Positions 38,604-46,923 of a stretch of 64,000 nucleotides of DNA are shown one piece after another. The notes below the pieces were generated by a model that ran no database searches, was not told the origin of the DNA, and worked only from the letters and a program-made list of their open reading frames with translations. Each line of letters begins with the position of its first letter. Position 1 is the first letter of the stretch. The DNA comes from CAVXTF01 sp963701375 (GTDB taxonomy: Bacteria > Actinomycetota > Acidimicrobiia > Acidimicrobiales > CAVXTF01), in NCBI GenBank assembly GCA_963701375.1, contig CAVOZT010000003.1, positions 186,001 to 250,000 of the forward strand, written 5' to 3'. The position numbers were made by a program, and so were the translations under genes.

Positions 38604-39560
38604 ATGACTTCAGGCACAGGGAAGACTCTGGTACCGAACTTGCGATCTCGAGCCGCTGTAGCGGCTCTAATCGTGGTCGCCACGGGCCTGATGGGCGCTG
38701 CCTGTGGAACTGGACGCAACGCCACGAGCCCGGGCGTCATCAACACGATAGGCGCAGAGAGCGAGTACGCCAATGTGCTCAGCCAGATCGGCGGTCGGTA
38801 CGTTCACGTCTCGTCGATCCTGAACAACCCCACCACCGATCCGCACACGTTCGAGTCGAGCCCACAAGTGGCCGAAGAAGTGAGTGGGGCTCAACTGATC
38901 GTCCAGAACGGAGTGGGATACGACGGCTTCATGAACAAGATCGAGTCGGCGTCTCCGAGTTCGAGCCGCAAAGTGATCGTCGTCCAGAACCTCCTCGGTC
39001 TGCCCGACAGCACCCCGAATCCACACCTGTGGTACTCCCCCAGCACGATGCCGAAGGTCGCAGAACAGATGGCCTCGGACCTTTCGGCCTTACAGCCCTC
39101 GCACACCGCGTACTTTCAGGCCAACCTGAAGCAATTCGACGCCTCCATGTCTGCCTGGTTGAACGCGATCGCTTCGTTCAAATCGAAATATGGCGGGGTC
39201 GGAGTAGCAACGACCGAGCCGGTCGCCGACTACCTGTTGCAGGCGATGGGAGCGAAGAACCTGACTCCGTTCAGGTTCCAGGCTGACGTCATGAACGGGG
39301 TCGATCCCTCTCCTCAGGACATCTCTCTCGAGAACGGGTTTTTCACGGCGCACGAAGTGAAGGTCTTCTGTTACAACCAGCAAGTGGTCGACGCATTGAC
39401 TACATCGATTCGCCTCAACGCAGAGAAAGCCGGGGTACCTGTGGTCGGTGTCTACGAGACGATGCCCACGCCGGGTTACGACTATCAGTCATGGATGCTC
39501 GCTGAGACCAATGCCATCGAGGCCGCCGTTGCTCACGGGACTTCGACTGAACACCTCTGA
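38604..39560 (+). CDS. ZnuA/TroA-type metal-binding lipoprotein
   Basis: Substrate-binding protein of a zinc/manganese ABC importer, 318 residues. Lipoprotein signal with lipobox GAAC (Cys about 34). Metal ligands: TDPHTFE and NPHLWYSP supply the first two histidines, while the third position reads TTEPVADYL (Glu in place of His), as in a subgroup of these proteins. No ATPase or permease gene follows, so it is orphaned in this window. Upstream palindrome suggests metal-dependent repression. Confidence 0.85.
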   Translation: MTSGTGKTLVPNLRSRAAVAALIVVATGLMGAACGTGRNATSPGVINTIGAESEYANVLSQIGGRYVHVSSILNNPTTDPHTFESSPQVAEEVSGAQLIVQNGVGYDGFMNKIESASPSSSRKVIVVQNLLGLPDSTPNPHLWYSPSTMPKVAEQMASDLSALQPSHTAYFQANLKQFDASMSAWLNAIASFKSKYGGVGVATTEPVADYLLQAMGAKNLTPFRFQADVMNGVDPSPQDISLENGFFTAHEVKVFCYNQQVVDALTTSIRLNAEKAGVPVVGVYETMPTPGYDYQSWMLAETNAIEAAVAHGTSTEHL

Positions 39561-39734
39561 TCGGCACTCTGTCGGCCTTGATCGGGGGACTTTTCGTGAT
39601 ATTTCATGCCGTCCCCTTCTCGGCGCAACTTCTGACAGACACCGCCCTCGCTTTCGGTCGACCCAGGGATCCACCGACCTTAAGTAGCAAGCGCTCACAG
39701 CCGATCAGAGACTATGAGCGGGATGTAGGCGAGG

Positions 39735-42700
39735 GTGAAAACCGCGCCGCATCGCGCATATTTGGCCGCCAATGTCCCGTTGGTCGTCCTGATCTTCCTT
39801 CTTCTCCAGTACCACACCTTCCTCTGGGGAATTTTGGGTTTGGGAGCGACGGCGGCCGTGATCGTGGGCACCGTCAAGAATCGGCCTCGTTACAAGCTTC
39901 CGTGGATCCTCATCGCCATGGCGCTCGGGTCATTCATAAGCGGCGACATCACCTTCGACATCTTGACCAAATATCTGCACGAAGCGAACCCATTCCCTTC
40001 ACTCGCGGACGCGTTCTACCTCGTTACCGTTCCTCTTTTGGCCGCAGGTCAATTCCTTTTGGTGCGCGCCCGTCGCAAAGAGCCCGACATCGGCGCGCTC
40101 CTCGATGCATTGATCATCGCGTTAGGAGCGGCACTCCTGTCGTGGATCTATTTGATTCAGCCCTACGTGCATTCACAGAGCATGAGTTTCTTCGTGAAAG
40201 GCGTATCCATCGCCTATCCGCTTGGGGACCTTCTCATCTTGAGCATCCTCGCTCGGCTGCTTGCCGCCGGCGGAAAGCGCAACGCGGCGCTTGTGTTCTT
40301 GAGCGCTGGCGGTATCGGGCTGCTTGCTGCCGACTGTGCCTACGGCTGGATTCAACTCCATGGCAACTGGAAGGTCGGCGGACCTACGGACGTGGGGTGG
40401 GTCGCGTTCTACGTGTTGTGGGGTGCGGCCGCTCTACATCCATCGATGCGCGAGTTGACAGAAAAACAGCCGCGCCGCAATCGAAACCTCAGCATCTGGA
40501 CGCTCCTGATCTTGAGTGGGGCGATGTTGGTAGGCCCGCTCTTGTTGGTGTGGCGTGTCGTGGTGAACGGCCAAGCCAAGGACGCAGGGATGATCGTGGG
40601 GGTAACCGCTCTTTCGTGTGTCCTTGTAATGGCCCGGCTGACTGGATTGGCGCGAACTCAGGCGATCTTGGCGCACCGCCAATTCGCCCTGCGCGAGTTC
40701 GGCGGGCGTTTGGTGGCCGCCACCGAGTTGAACGACGTCTTTGGCGCGGCGGCTGCCGCCGTCGAGGAAATGGTCGGCGCGTCGACCAAGGCATGTCTTT
40801 TGACCGAGACCGGTGGCCCGTCCGAGCGTGTGATCGCGAGCGAACCGCCCGGACTCCAGGGTCTTCGCGTTCTGGTCGATCATGCGAACCCGTTGGCCCC
40901 GACTTCAGTGCGGTTCATCGAGGCGATCCCGCCCGACGTGGAGTTGGGCGATAGATGGAGCTCGATCCTTGTCTCGGAGCAGGGTGCGAAGCGCTACCGA
41001 ATCCTGGTTTCCCACGAAGGCCCGCTCCCCCTCGAAGTTGCTTCGATTCTCGATTCGATAGCCGCCCAGCTCGTCGTCGCCATCGAAAGAGTCGAGCTTG
41101 CGTCTGACCTCCATAAACGTCGGGGTGAGGCTCGCTTCCGTTCGCTTATTCAGAACGCATCCGACGTGATCGTGGTCGCTCAACCGGATCTGCCGTGGAC
41201 GGCAGTAACACCCTCGATCGGGGCGATCCTCGGATACAAGCCCGACGCGATCGAGTCGCTCGACGTCGCCGACCTCCTTCATCCCGAAGATTCCAGCCAG
41301 GCCCTCGTTCTCGTAGAGACCATGATGCATGGCAGCCGTTCGGGTCCCATCCGAACAGAGTGGCGCCTCAGACACGCCGACGGTCGTTGGGTTCCGATGG
41401 AGGTGATCGCGAGCGACCTATCCAACGATCCCGAGATAAGGGGGGTGGTGCTCACATTGCGCGACGTGTCCGAGCGCAGACTGCTGGAGGAAGAGTTGTT
41501 GCACAGAGCCTTCCACGACGGCCTCACCGACCTGGCAAACCGCGCGTTGTTCAACGACCGCGTGGACCAAGCGCTGAGTCGTATGCACCGGAGGGGATCA
41601 TCGGTGTCAGTGCTCTTGATCGACTTGGATGACTTCAAGCTTGTCAACGACACTCTTGGGCACGCGGCTGGAGATGCGCTTCTCGTCCAGATCGGCGCTC
41701 GGCTCTTGCGATCCTTGCGCAAGGACGACACTGCGGCTCGCCTGGGGGGCGACGAATTTGCCGTCTGCGCGGAGTTCGATCCCGCCGGGGAATTCGACCT
41801 GACAGCGCTGGCGACACGCATCCTCGACACATTCAAGGAGCCCTTCTCACTGGACGGCACGACGCTCACTGCTCGGGCGAGCATCGGCATATCGACAGCG
41901 GGCGATCACACGCTCGGCAGGGCCGACATGCTGCGGCAGGCCGACTTGGCTTTGTATGCCGCCAAAGATGCGGGCAAAGCGACCTTCCGATTTTTCGAGC
42001 CCCGACTCCACGAAGAAGTGCTTGCCCGCGTCGAGCGCCGCGCGGCTCTCGAGAGCGCCATTCAGTCTGGACAGCTTCGCCTTTACTATCAGCCCATCGT
42101 GCGGCTGGCCGACCGCGCGATCGTTGGCATGGAGGCGTTGGTGCGTTGGCAGCACCCCGTGGACGGCCTTGTGCCTCCGTTGGACTTCATTCCTCTTGCA
42201 GAACAGTCGGGACTCATCCTTCCTCTGGGTGAGTGGGTGCTGGACCAAGCCTGCGCGGACCTCAGTCGTTGGCAGCGACCGTGGCGAGCTGCTTATGGCA
42301 CGAGCCCATGCGTGAATGTGAACGTGTCACCCCGACAGTTAGAGAGTGGGCACCTCGTTGACATGGTCGACGATGCCTTGGAACGGTACGCCGTCGATTC
42401 CTCGTCGCTCACCCTCGAGATCACGGAGAGTTGCCTCGCTGACGACACCGAAGAGATCCGATCGTGCCTGCGCCAACTCGACGAACGTGGGATCGCCTTG
42501 TCCATGGATGACTTTGGTACGGGCTACTCGTCACTCAGTCGTCTCCAACATTTCCCCATAAGGAATCTCAAGATTGACCGGTCGTTCGTCAGTGCGGCAG
42601 ACACCAAAGAAGGACTGGCGCTCCTCGACGCAATCGTCTCAATGGCCCGTAGCCTGGGACTTTCCCTCGTAGCAGAGGGAATCGAGACCGAGGAGCAGGC

Positions 42701-42830
42701 GAGAGCGCTCGGCCGGCTCGGCTGCGACGAAGGCCAGGGGTTCTTGTACTGGCGCCCGATGACGGCCGATGCGGTAGATGAGCTGTTTCAAGCAGCGACC
42801 ATGCCACTCGTCGCCGACGTGAGGCTTTGA
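39735..42830 (+). CDS. Multi-TM PAS-GGDEF-EAL protein
   Basis: 1,031 residues. The N-terminal third has about eight membrane helices (MASE-like sensor). A GAF-like region follows (about 330-450), then PAS (about 470-590), GGDEF (RLGGDEFAV) and EAL (MEALVRWQHP, DDFGTG, EGIETEEQ). Both active sites are intact. It is the second c-di-GMP protein in the window and is not adjacent to any obvious target. GTG 39735 has only a weak ribosome site. Confidence 0.9.
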   Translation: MKTAPHRAYLAANVPLVVLIFLLLQYHTFLWGILGLGATAAVIVGTVKNRPRYKLPWILIAMALGSFISGDITFDILTKYLHEANPFPSLADAFYLVTVPLLAAGQFLLVRARRKEPDIGALLDALIIALGAALLSWIYLIQPYVHSQSMSFFVKGVSIAYPLGDLLILSILARLLAAGGKRNAALVFLSAGGIGLLAADCAYGWIQLHGNWKVGGPTDVGWVAFYVLWGAAALHPSMRELTEKQPRRNRNLSIWTLLILSGAMLVGPLLLVWRVVVNGQAKDAGMIVGVTALSCVLVMARLTGLARTQAILAHRQFALREFGGRLVAATELNDVFGAAAAAVEEMVGASTKACLLTETGGPSERVIASEPPGLQGLRVLVDHANPLAPTSVRFIEAIPPDVELGDRWSSILVSEQGAKRYRILVSHEGPLPLEVASILDSIAAQLVVAIERVELASDLHKRRGEARFRSLIQNASDVIVVAQPDLPWTAVTPSIGAILGYKPDAIESLDVADLLHPEDSSQALVLVETMMHGSRSGPIRTEWRLRHADGRWVPMEVIASDLSNDPEIRGVVLTLRDVSERRLLEEELLHRAFHDGLTDLANRALFNDRVDQALSRMHRRGSSVSVLLIDLDDFKLVNDTLGHAAGDALLVQIGARLLRSLRKDDTAARLGGDEFAVCAEFDPAGEFDLTALATRILDTFKEPFSLDGTTLTARASIGISTAGDHTLGRADMLRQADLALYAAKDAGKATFRFFEPRLHEEVLARVERRAALESAIQSGQLRLYYQPIVRLADRAIVGMEALVRWQHPVDGLVPPLDFIPLAEQSGLILPLGEWVLDQACADLSRWQRPWRAAYGTSPCVNVNVSPRQLESGHLVDMVDDALERYAVDSSSLTLEITESCLADDTEEIRSCLRQLDERGIALSMDDFGTGYSSLSRLQHFPIRNLKIDRSFVSAADTKEGLALLDAIVSMARSLGLSLVAEGIETEEQARALGRLGCDEGQGFLYWRPMTADAVDELFQAATMPLVADVRL

Positions 42831-42950
42831 TCCTCGGCAAGATCTGCCGAGCGGGATCCCCGATCGGCCGTGATAGTGACATCCCCTGCACCGGTAACCT
42901 CCCATCCGAATGCACGCCAGGCGAGGTCACAACGCAGGTGAGGAGAACCG

Positions 42951-44409
42951 ATGACGGCCGATTCCCGGAAATGGTTCGCGCTCAACAATCATCTGCGTCG
43001 CTCAGTTCATGGTCATTCTGGATGTCTCAATCGTGAACGTGGCACTTCCGTCGATCGAGCGCGGACTGCATTTCTCGGAGCAAAACCTGTTGTGGGTGTT
43101 GAACGCCTACGCGCTCCTCTTCGGCGGTTTCTTGATGTTGGGGGGCCGAGTAGCGGACAAGCTCGGGCGGCGGCGCGTCTTCATCGCCGGCGTGACGCTC
43201 TTTACAGTCGCATCACTTTTTTGCGGGTTGGCAACCAGTGGCGGCTGGCTCGTCGCCGCTCGCGCGGTGCAGGGCCTCGGAGCTGCAATCCTCTCTCCCG
43301 CAGCCCTGTCCATCCTGACCGTGACATTCAAAGAGGGCGCAGAGCGCAACAAGGCACTGAGCATCTGGGGCGCTATCGCTGGCGCGGGAGGCGCGTTCGG
43401 CGTGCTGCTCGGCGGAATCCTCACGCAAGAGGTCGGCTGGCAATGGATCTTCTTCGTAAATGTTCCCATCGGTGCCTTGGTCGTCCTGGCTAGCTTCTTC
43501 GTCCTCACACCCTCCCTGTCCGAAGACGAGAGACGAGGGTTCGATATTCCGGGCGCGATCGCGCTCACCGGCAGCCTTATTCTCATCGTGTTCGCTTTGG
43601 TCAAGAGCACCAGTTGGGGTTGGGCATCATTCAACACGATTGGCACACTGGCAGTCGCAATCATCCTCTTGGGCGGATTCATCCTCATCGAACGTCGAAC
43701 CGCTGCCCCTCTGGTTCCCCTGTCCATCTTCGGCAATCGAAGTCTCCGAGGCTCCAACTTGGTCTCGCTGGCTTTGGGCGCATCGATCTTTTCGATGTTC
43801 TATTTCTTGTCGCTGTACATGCAGGAGGTACTCGGCTATTCCGCCCTGCGGACTGGCATCGGCTACCTCGCTATCGCCAGCGCCATCATTGTCGCCGCCG
43901 GGGCCGCTCAAGCTCTTGTCGCCAAAGTCGGAGTTCGAAACGTCATGACTATCGGAATGCTGCTCGCGTCCGGCGGTCTGGTCTACTTCACTCAGATTTC
44001 GCCGCACGGAACATACGTCGGTACGTTGCTTCCAGGGTTCTTGCTCGCCGGCGTGGGACTCGGGCTCTCATTCGTCCCGGTGACGATCGGCGCTGTGAGC
44101 GGGATCGCTGCCGACGAGGCTGGGGTCGCATCAGGTCTGATCACGACAACCCAGCAGATCGGTGGAGCGCTCGGAGTCGCCGTCCTGTCGACGATCGCGG
44201 TTTCGGCCACGACGAAATTCACGTTGTCGCACGGCCATGGCAGGCAGGCGATAATTGGGGGACTGAATCACGGGTTTTCCACTGCGTTCTGGTTCGGTGC
44301 CCTGTTTGCTGCAATCGGAGCCGTCATCGCCTTCTTCGGGATGAAGTCTTCTCAGGCGACCGGTGAGATCGATAGACAGCCGGCAATAGTGAGCGCCGAC
44401 GCCGTCTAA
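42951..44409 (+). CDS. DHA2-type MFS drug exporter, N-terminal frameshift
   Basis: 14-helix EmrB/QacA-like proton antiporter. The main frame starts inside helix 1 at QFMVILDVSIVNVALPSI, which cannot be the true N-terminus. ATG 42951 in another frame reads MTADSRKWFAL. Dropping one A at 42984-42985 joins it to TIICVAQFMVILDVS, the normal DHA2 start. Motif A is GRVADKLGRRRV. Convergent with the TetR gene, overlapping by 4 nt. The TetR regulator may control it, though its operator-like repeats face the SDR gene. Confidence 0.85.
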
Positions 44410-45014
44410 CGCGCGCTAGACGGAATCTTGCTGTTCGGTATCGCGGCGTCGATGAGCGTCGCGGCTACAGACTTGGATGTCTGGACCGTGTCGGGGTTGT
44501 GGTCCATCCACGCGGAGATTCCGGCCCCGTCGTAGAGCATCACGAGCTGTGAGGTGAGCAGTTCCGGATCGGCGGCACCTGCTTCGCTCGCGAGGTCGAA
44601 GAACAGCGACCACAACCACGCGCGGTGACCCTCGGTGACTTCCTCGATACTCGTCCCGTCGGTGACTTCGGCGTTGGCTCCCACGAACGCACAGCCACGG
44701 AAACTCGGCTCTTCGAACAAGAGGCCCTGGACCTCGAAGACGCCGAGCAGTTTCTCGCGAGGCGTCTCGTAGCGGGCCGCGATTTCCCGGCCAATCCGCT
44801 CGCTGGTGCGGTCGTGGAGCGCTGTTAGATACGCCCGGACAAGCCCTTCTTTACTGCCGAACAGCGTGTAGAGGGTTGCCTTCGCAACTCCGGCGTGCGC
44901 CACGATCCGATCGACGCCCACAGTGTGAACGCCTTCTGCGTAGAACAGCTCGCTGGCGGCATCGAGCAGCCGGTCTCGTGCCGATGTCCGCTCAGCCGTT
45001 TCATCAGTCTTCAC
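44406..45014 (-). CDS. TetR-family regulator
   Basis: 202 residues from GTG 45014 (an open frame extends to 45104 into the operator region). N-terminal helix-turn-helix (RDRLLDAASELFYAEGVHTVGVDRIVAHAGVAKATLY, in part) with the typical KATLYTLFGSKEGL. The C-terminal ligand domain contains FRGCAFVGANAEV. Divergent from an SDR gene with duplicated operator-like repeats between. The effector is unknown. Confidence 0.9.
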   Translation of the reverse strand: MKTDETAERTSARDRLLDAASELFYAEGVHTVGVDRIVAHAGVAKATLYTLFGSKEGLVRAYLTALHDRTSERIGREIAARYETPREKLLGVFEVQGLLFEEPSFRGCAFVGANAEVTDGTSIEEVTEGHRAWLWSLFFDLASEAGAADPELLTSQLVMLYDGAGISAWMDHNPDTVQTSKSVAATLIDAAIPNSKIPSSAR

Positions 45015-45029
45015 GCTCTTGACTTTACC

Positions 45030-45077
45030 AGAACGGTCTGTATAGTGAGTCGTACTGAACAGAACGGTATGTTTAGT
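45030..45077. promoter_or_regulatory. Duplicated operator-like repeat between tetR and SDR genes
   Basis: AGAACGGTCTGTATAGT (45030-45046) and AGAACGGTATGTTTAGT (45061-45077) are 15/17 identical direct repeats 31 bp apart, about three helical turns. The first also contains the small dyad CAGA-ACGG-TCTG. They lie between the TetR start and the SDR start and are best read as two TetR-dimer sites. Confidence 0.6.
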
Positions 45078-45094
45078 CAACGGAAGGTGTCGAC

Positions 45095-45829
45095 ATGGAC
45101 TCATTACGAGACCTGGAAGGCCAGACCGCCCTGGTCACAGGTGCCACATCCGGAATCGGAAAGGCAGTAGCCGAGGAGCTCGCCCGCCATGGAGCGGAGG
45201 TGATCGTCCACGGCCGGGACGCCGTCCGAGGCGAAGCGGTTGTCGGCTCCATCACCTCGGACGGAGGGAAGGCTCGTTTCGTCTCAGCGGACCTCAGCGA
45301 CCCTGTTCAACTCGAGGACCTCGTCGACCAGGTCGGATCGGTCGACATCCTGGTGAACAACGCCGGGTTCAGCTGGTTCGGGCCGACCGCGGATCTCGAC
45401 GTGGCGACCTTCGACCGGCTCTTTGCAGCCAACGTCCGTGCGCCGTACTTCCTCGTCGCAGCCTTCGCCCCGAAGATGGCAGCCCGAGGAGGCGGCAACA
45501 TAATCAATCTCTCGAGCATGGCGGGGCAGATCGGCCTCGCAGGAGGCTCCGCCTACGGCGCTACCAAAGCCACGCTGGCGTCGATGACCCGGTCATGGGC
45601 TGCGGAGTTCAGCCCGGCTGGTGTCCGGGTGAACGCGATCGCCGCCGGTCCTGTCTTCACCGGCGGCGCCGCTCCCGAGCGCATCGAAACTCTCGGCGCC
45701 ACCACCCTCCTCGGCCGAGCCGCCCAGCCGGGCGAGATCGCCGAAGTCATCGCCTTTCTTGCATCTCCAAAGGCCAGCTATGTGACCGGCGCCGTCGTCG
45801 CCGTTGACGGCGGTCGCACTGCCGTCTGA
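45095..45829 (+). CDS. Short-chain dehydrogenase/reductase
   Basis: 244-residue Rossmann oxidoreductase. Cofactor motif TGATSGIG, NNAG, catalytic Ser in NLSSMAG and Tyr-x3-Lys in YGATK are intact, and the C-terminus YVTGAVVAVDGGRTAV is classic. Divergent from the TetR gene and likely under its control. The substrate is not readable. Confidence 0.92.
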   Translation: MDSLRDLEGQTALVTGATSGIGKAVAEELARHGAEVIVHGRDAVRGEAVVGSITSDGGKARFVSADLSDPVQLEDLVDQVGSVDILVNNAGFSWFGPTADLDVATFDRLFAANVRAPYFLVAAFAPKMAARGGGNIINLSSMAGQIGLAGGSAYGATKATLASMTRSWAAEFSPAGVRVNAIAAGPVFTGGAAPERIETLGATTLLGRAAQPGEIAEVIAFLASPKASYVTGAVVAVDGGRTAV

Positions 45830-45869
45830 ATCTGTTTTGTGCTGACCACTCGTGAAGGGAGAACGCGCA

Positions 45870-46226
45870 GTGCAAAACATCCTCTACGGGATCTCCGTCG
45901 ACTGCTCTGACGCCGCTGCAGTGGCTCGATTCTGGGGCGCAGTGCTCGGCCGCCAGGTTGCAGACGGCGCCACCTCCGAAAACGCCGTTCTCCTTGCCGA
46001 GGACGACGCCAAGACCGGACCACGCCTGTCCTTCCACAGCGTGCCCGAGGCCAAGGTCGTCAAGAACCGGCTCCACCTCGACCTCGTGAGTCGCAACTTC
46101 GACGCGGAGACCGAGCGCTTTGTGAGCCTCGGAGCCCAGAAGCTTCGAGACCTCCAAAACGGCGAAACCCGCTGGACGACCTTCGTAGACATCGAAGGCA
46201 ATGAGTTCGACCTGATTGCAGGCTGA
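45870..46226 (+). CDS. VOC-superfamily (glyoxalase-like) protein
   Basis: 118 residues with paired beta-alpha-beta modules: YGISVDCSDAAAVARFWGAVLGR, then NRLHLDLV and VDIEGNEFDLI. GTG 45870 is favoured by GAAGGGAGA upstream; GTG 45852 is in frame. Metal ligands are not complete, as in many VOC proteins of unknown role. Probably co-transcribed with the SDR gene. Confidence 0.8.
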   Translation: MQNILYGISVDCSDAAAVARFWGAVLGRQVADGATSENAVLLAEDDAKTGPRLSFHSVPEAKVVKNRLHLDLVSRNFDAETERFVSLGAQKLRDLQNGETRWTTFVDIEGNEFDLIAG

Positions 46227-46267
46227 GAACCGCAAGGCACGAGCAACGAAAAGCGAGGAGCCCCCGC

Positions 46268-46639
46268 GTGGCTACCCGAGAAAAGAGGGTTCCAGGCCCC
46301 GATCACCCAATCACAATCGAGGCCACCGGGGATCGGTTCGTAGTAAGAGCGATTGGGTTGGTCGTTGCGGATAGCACCGCGACGTTGACCCTCAAGGAGG
46401 CGGGCTACCCGCCTGTGCACTATTTCCCATTTGTCGACGTCGACGAGTCGTTGCTGCGGTCCAGCTCGACTTCCACCTACTGCCCGTACAAGGGCGATGC
46501 CGCGTACTACAGCATCGTGGGACCAAGCGGCGAGATCAGAGATGCGATCTGGACTTACGCCGATCCGTACCAGGAGGTGAGAGCGATCGCGGGTTACCTC
46601 GCCTTTTACCCCAACCTGGTTCAGATCGCTTCGTCTTAG
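46268..46639 (+). CDS. DUF427-family protein
   Basis: 123 residues with DUF427 features: GDRFVVRAIGLVVADSTATLTLKEAGYPPVHYFPFVDVD (in part), then STYCPYKGDAAYYSI and IRDAIWTYADPYQEV. The conserved C-P-Y/W-K-G element is intact. Soluble, function unknown, same strand as the VOC gene 41 nt upstream. Confidence 0.85.
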   Translation: MATREKRVPGPDHPITIEATGDRFVVRAIGLVVADSTATLTLKEAGYPPVHYFPFVDVDESLLRSSSTSTYCPYKGDAAYYSIVGPSGEIRDAIWTYADPYQEVRAIAGYLAFYPNLVQIASS

Positions 46640-46923
46640 TCACACCCGACAACGACTGGAGAATCGTCCAATCGCCCGCTGGCGAAACAGCCGGTTTTTC
46701 ACGTAATACAGCCAGTGGGTTGCACACCACAGCGCGTGAGCCTTGATTGTCCTTGCGTTACTTGCTTTTGCTGGCTCGTTCTCACACGCTCTGAACGACA
46801 CAAGATGTCAGACGACGGCCGTGCTGGAGTGATCGGACCATCCTTGTATTGGTCCTCGTAAACCCCTACCGTCTCGATTGATTCGTTAGGACTCGAGGCG
46901 CGGTCCGGGTCGGGAGGTAACAA

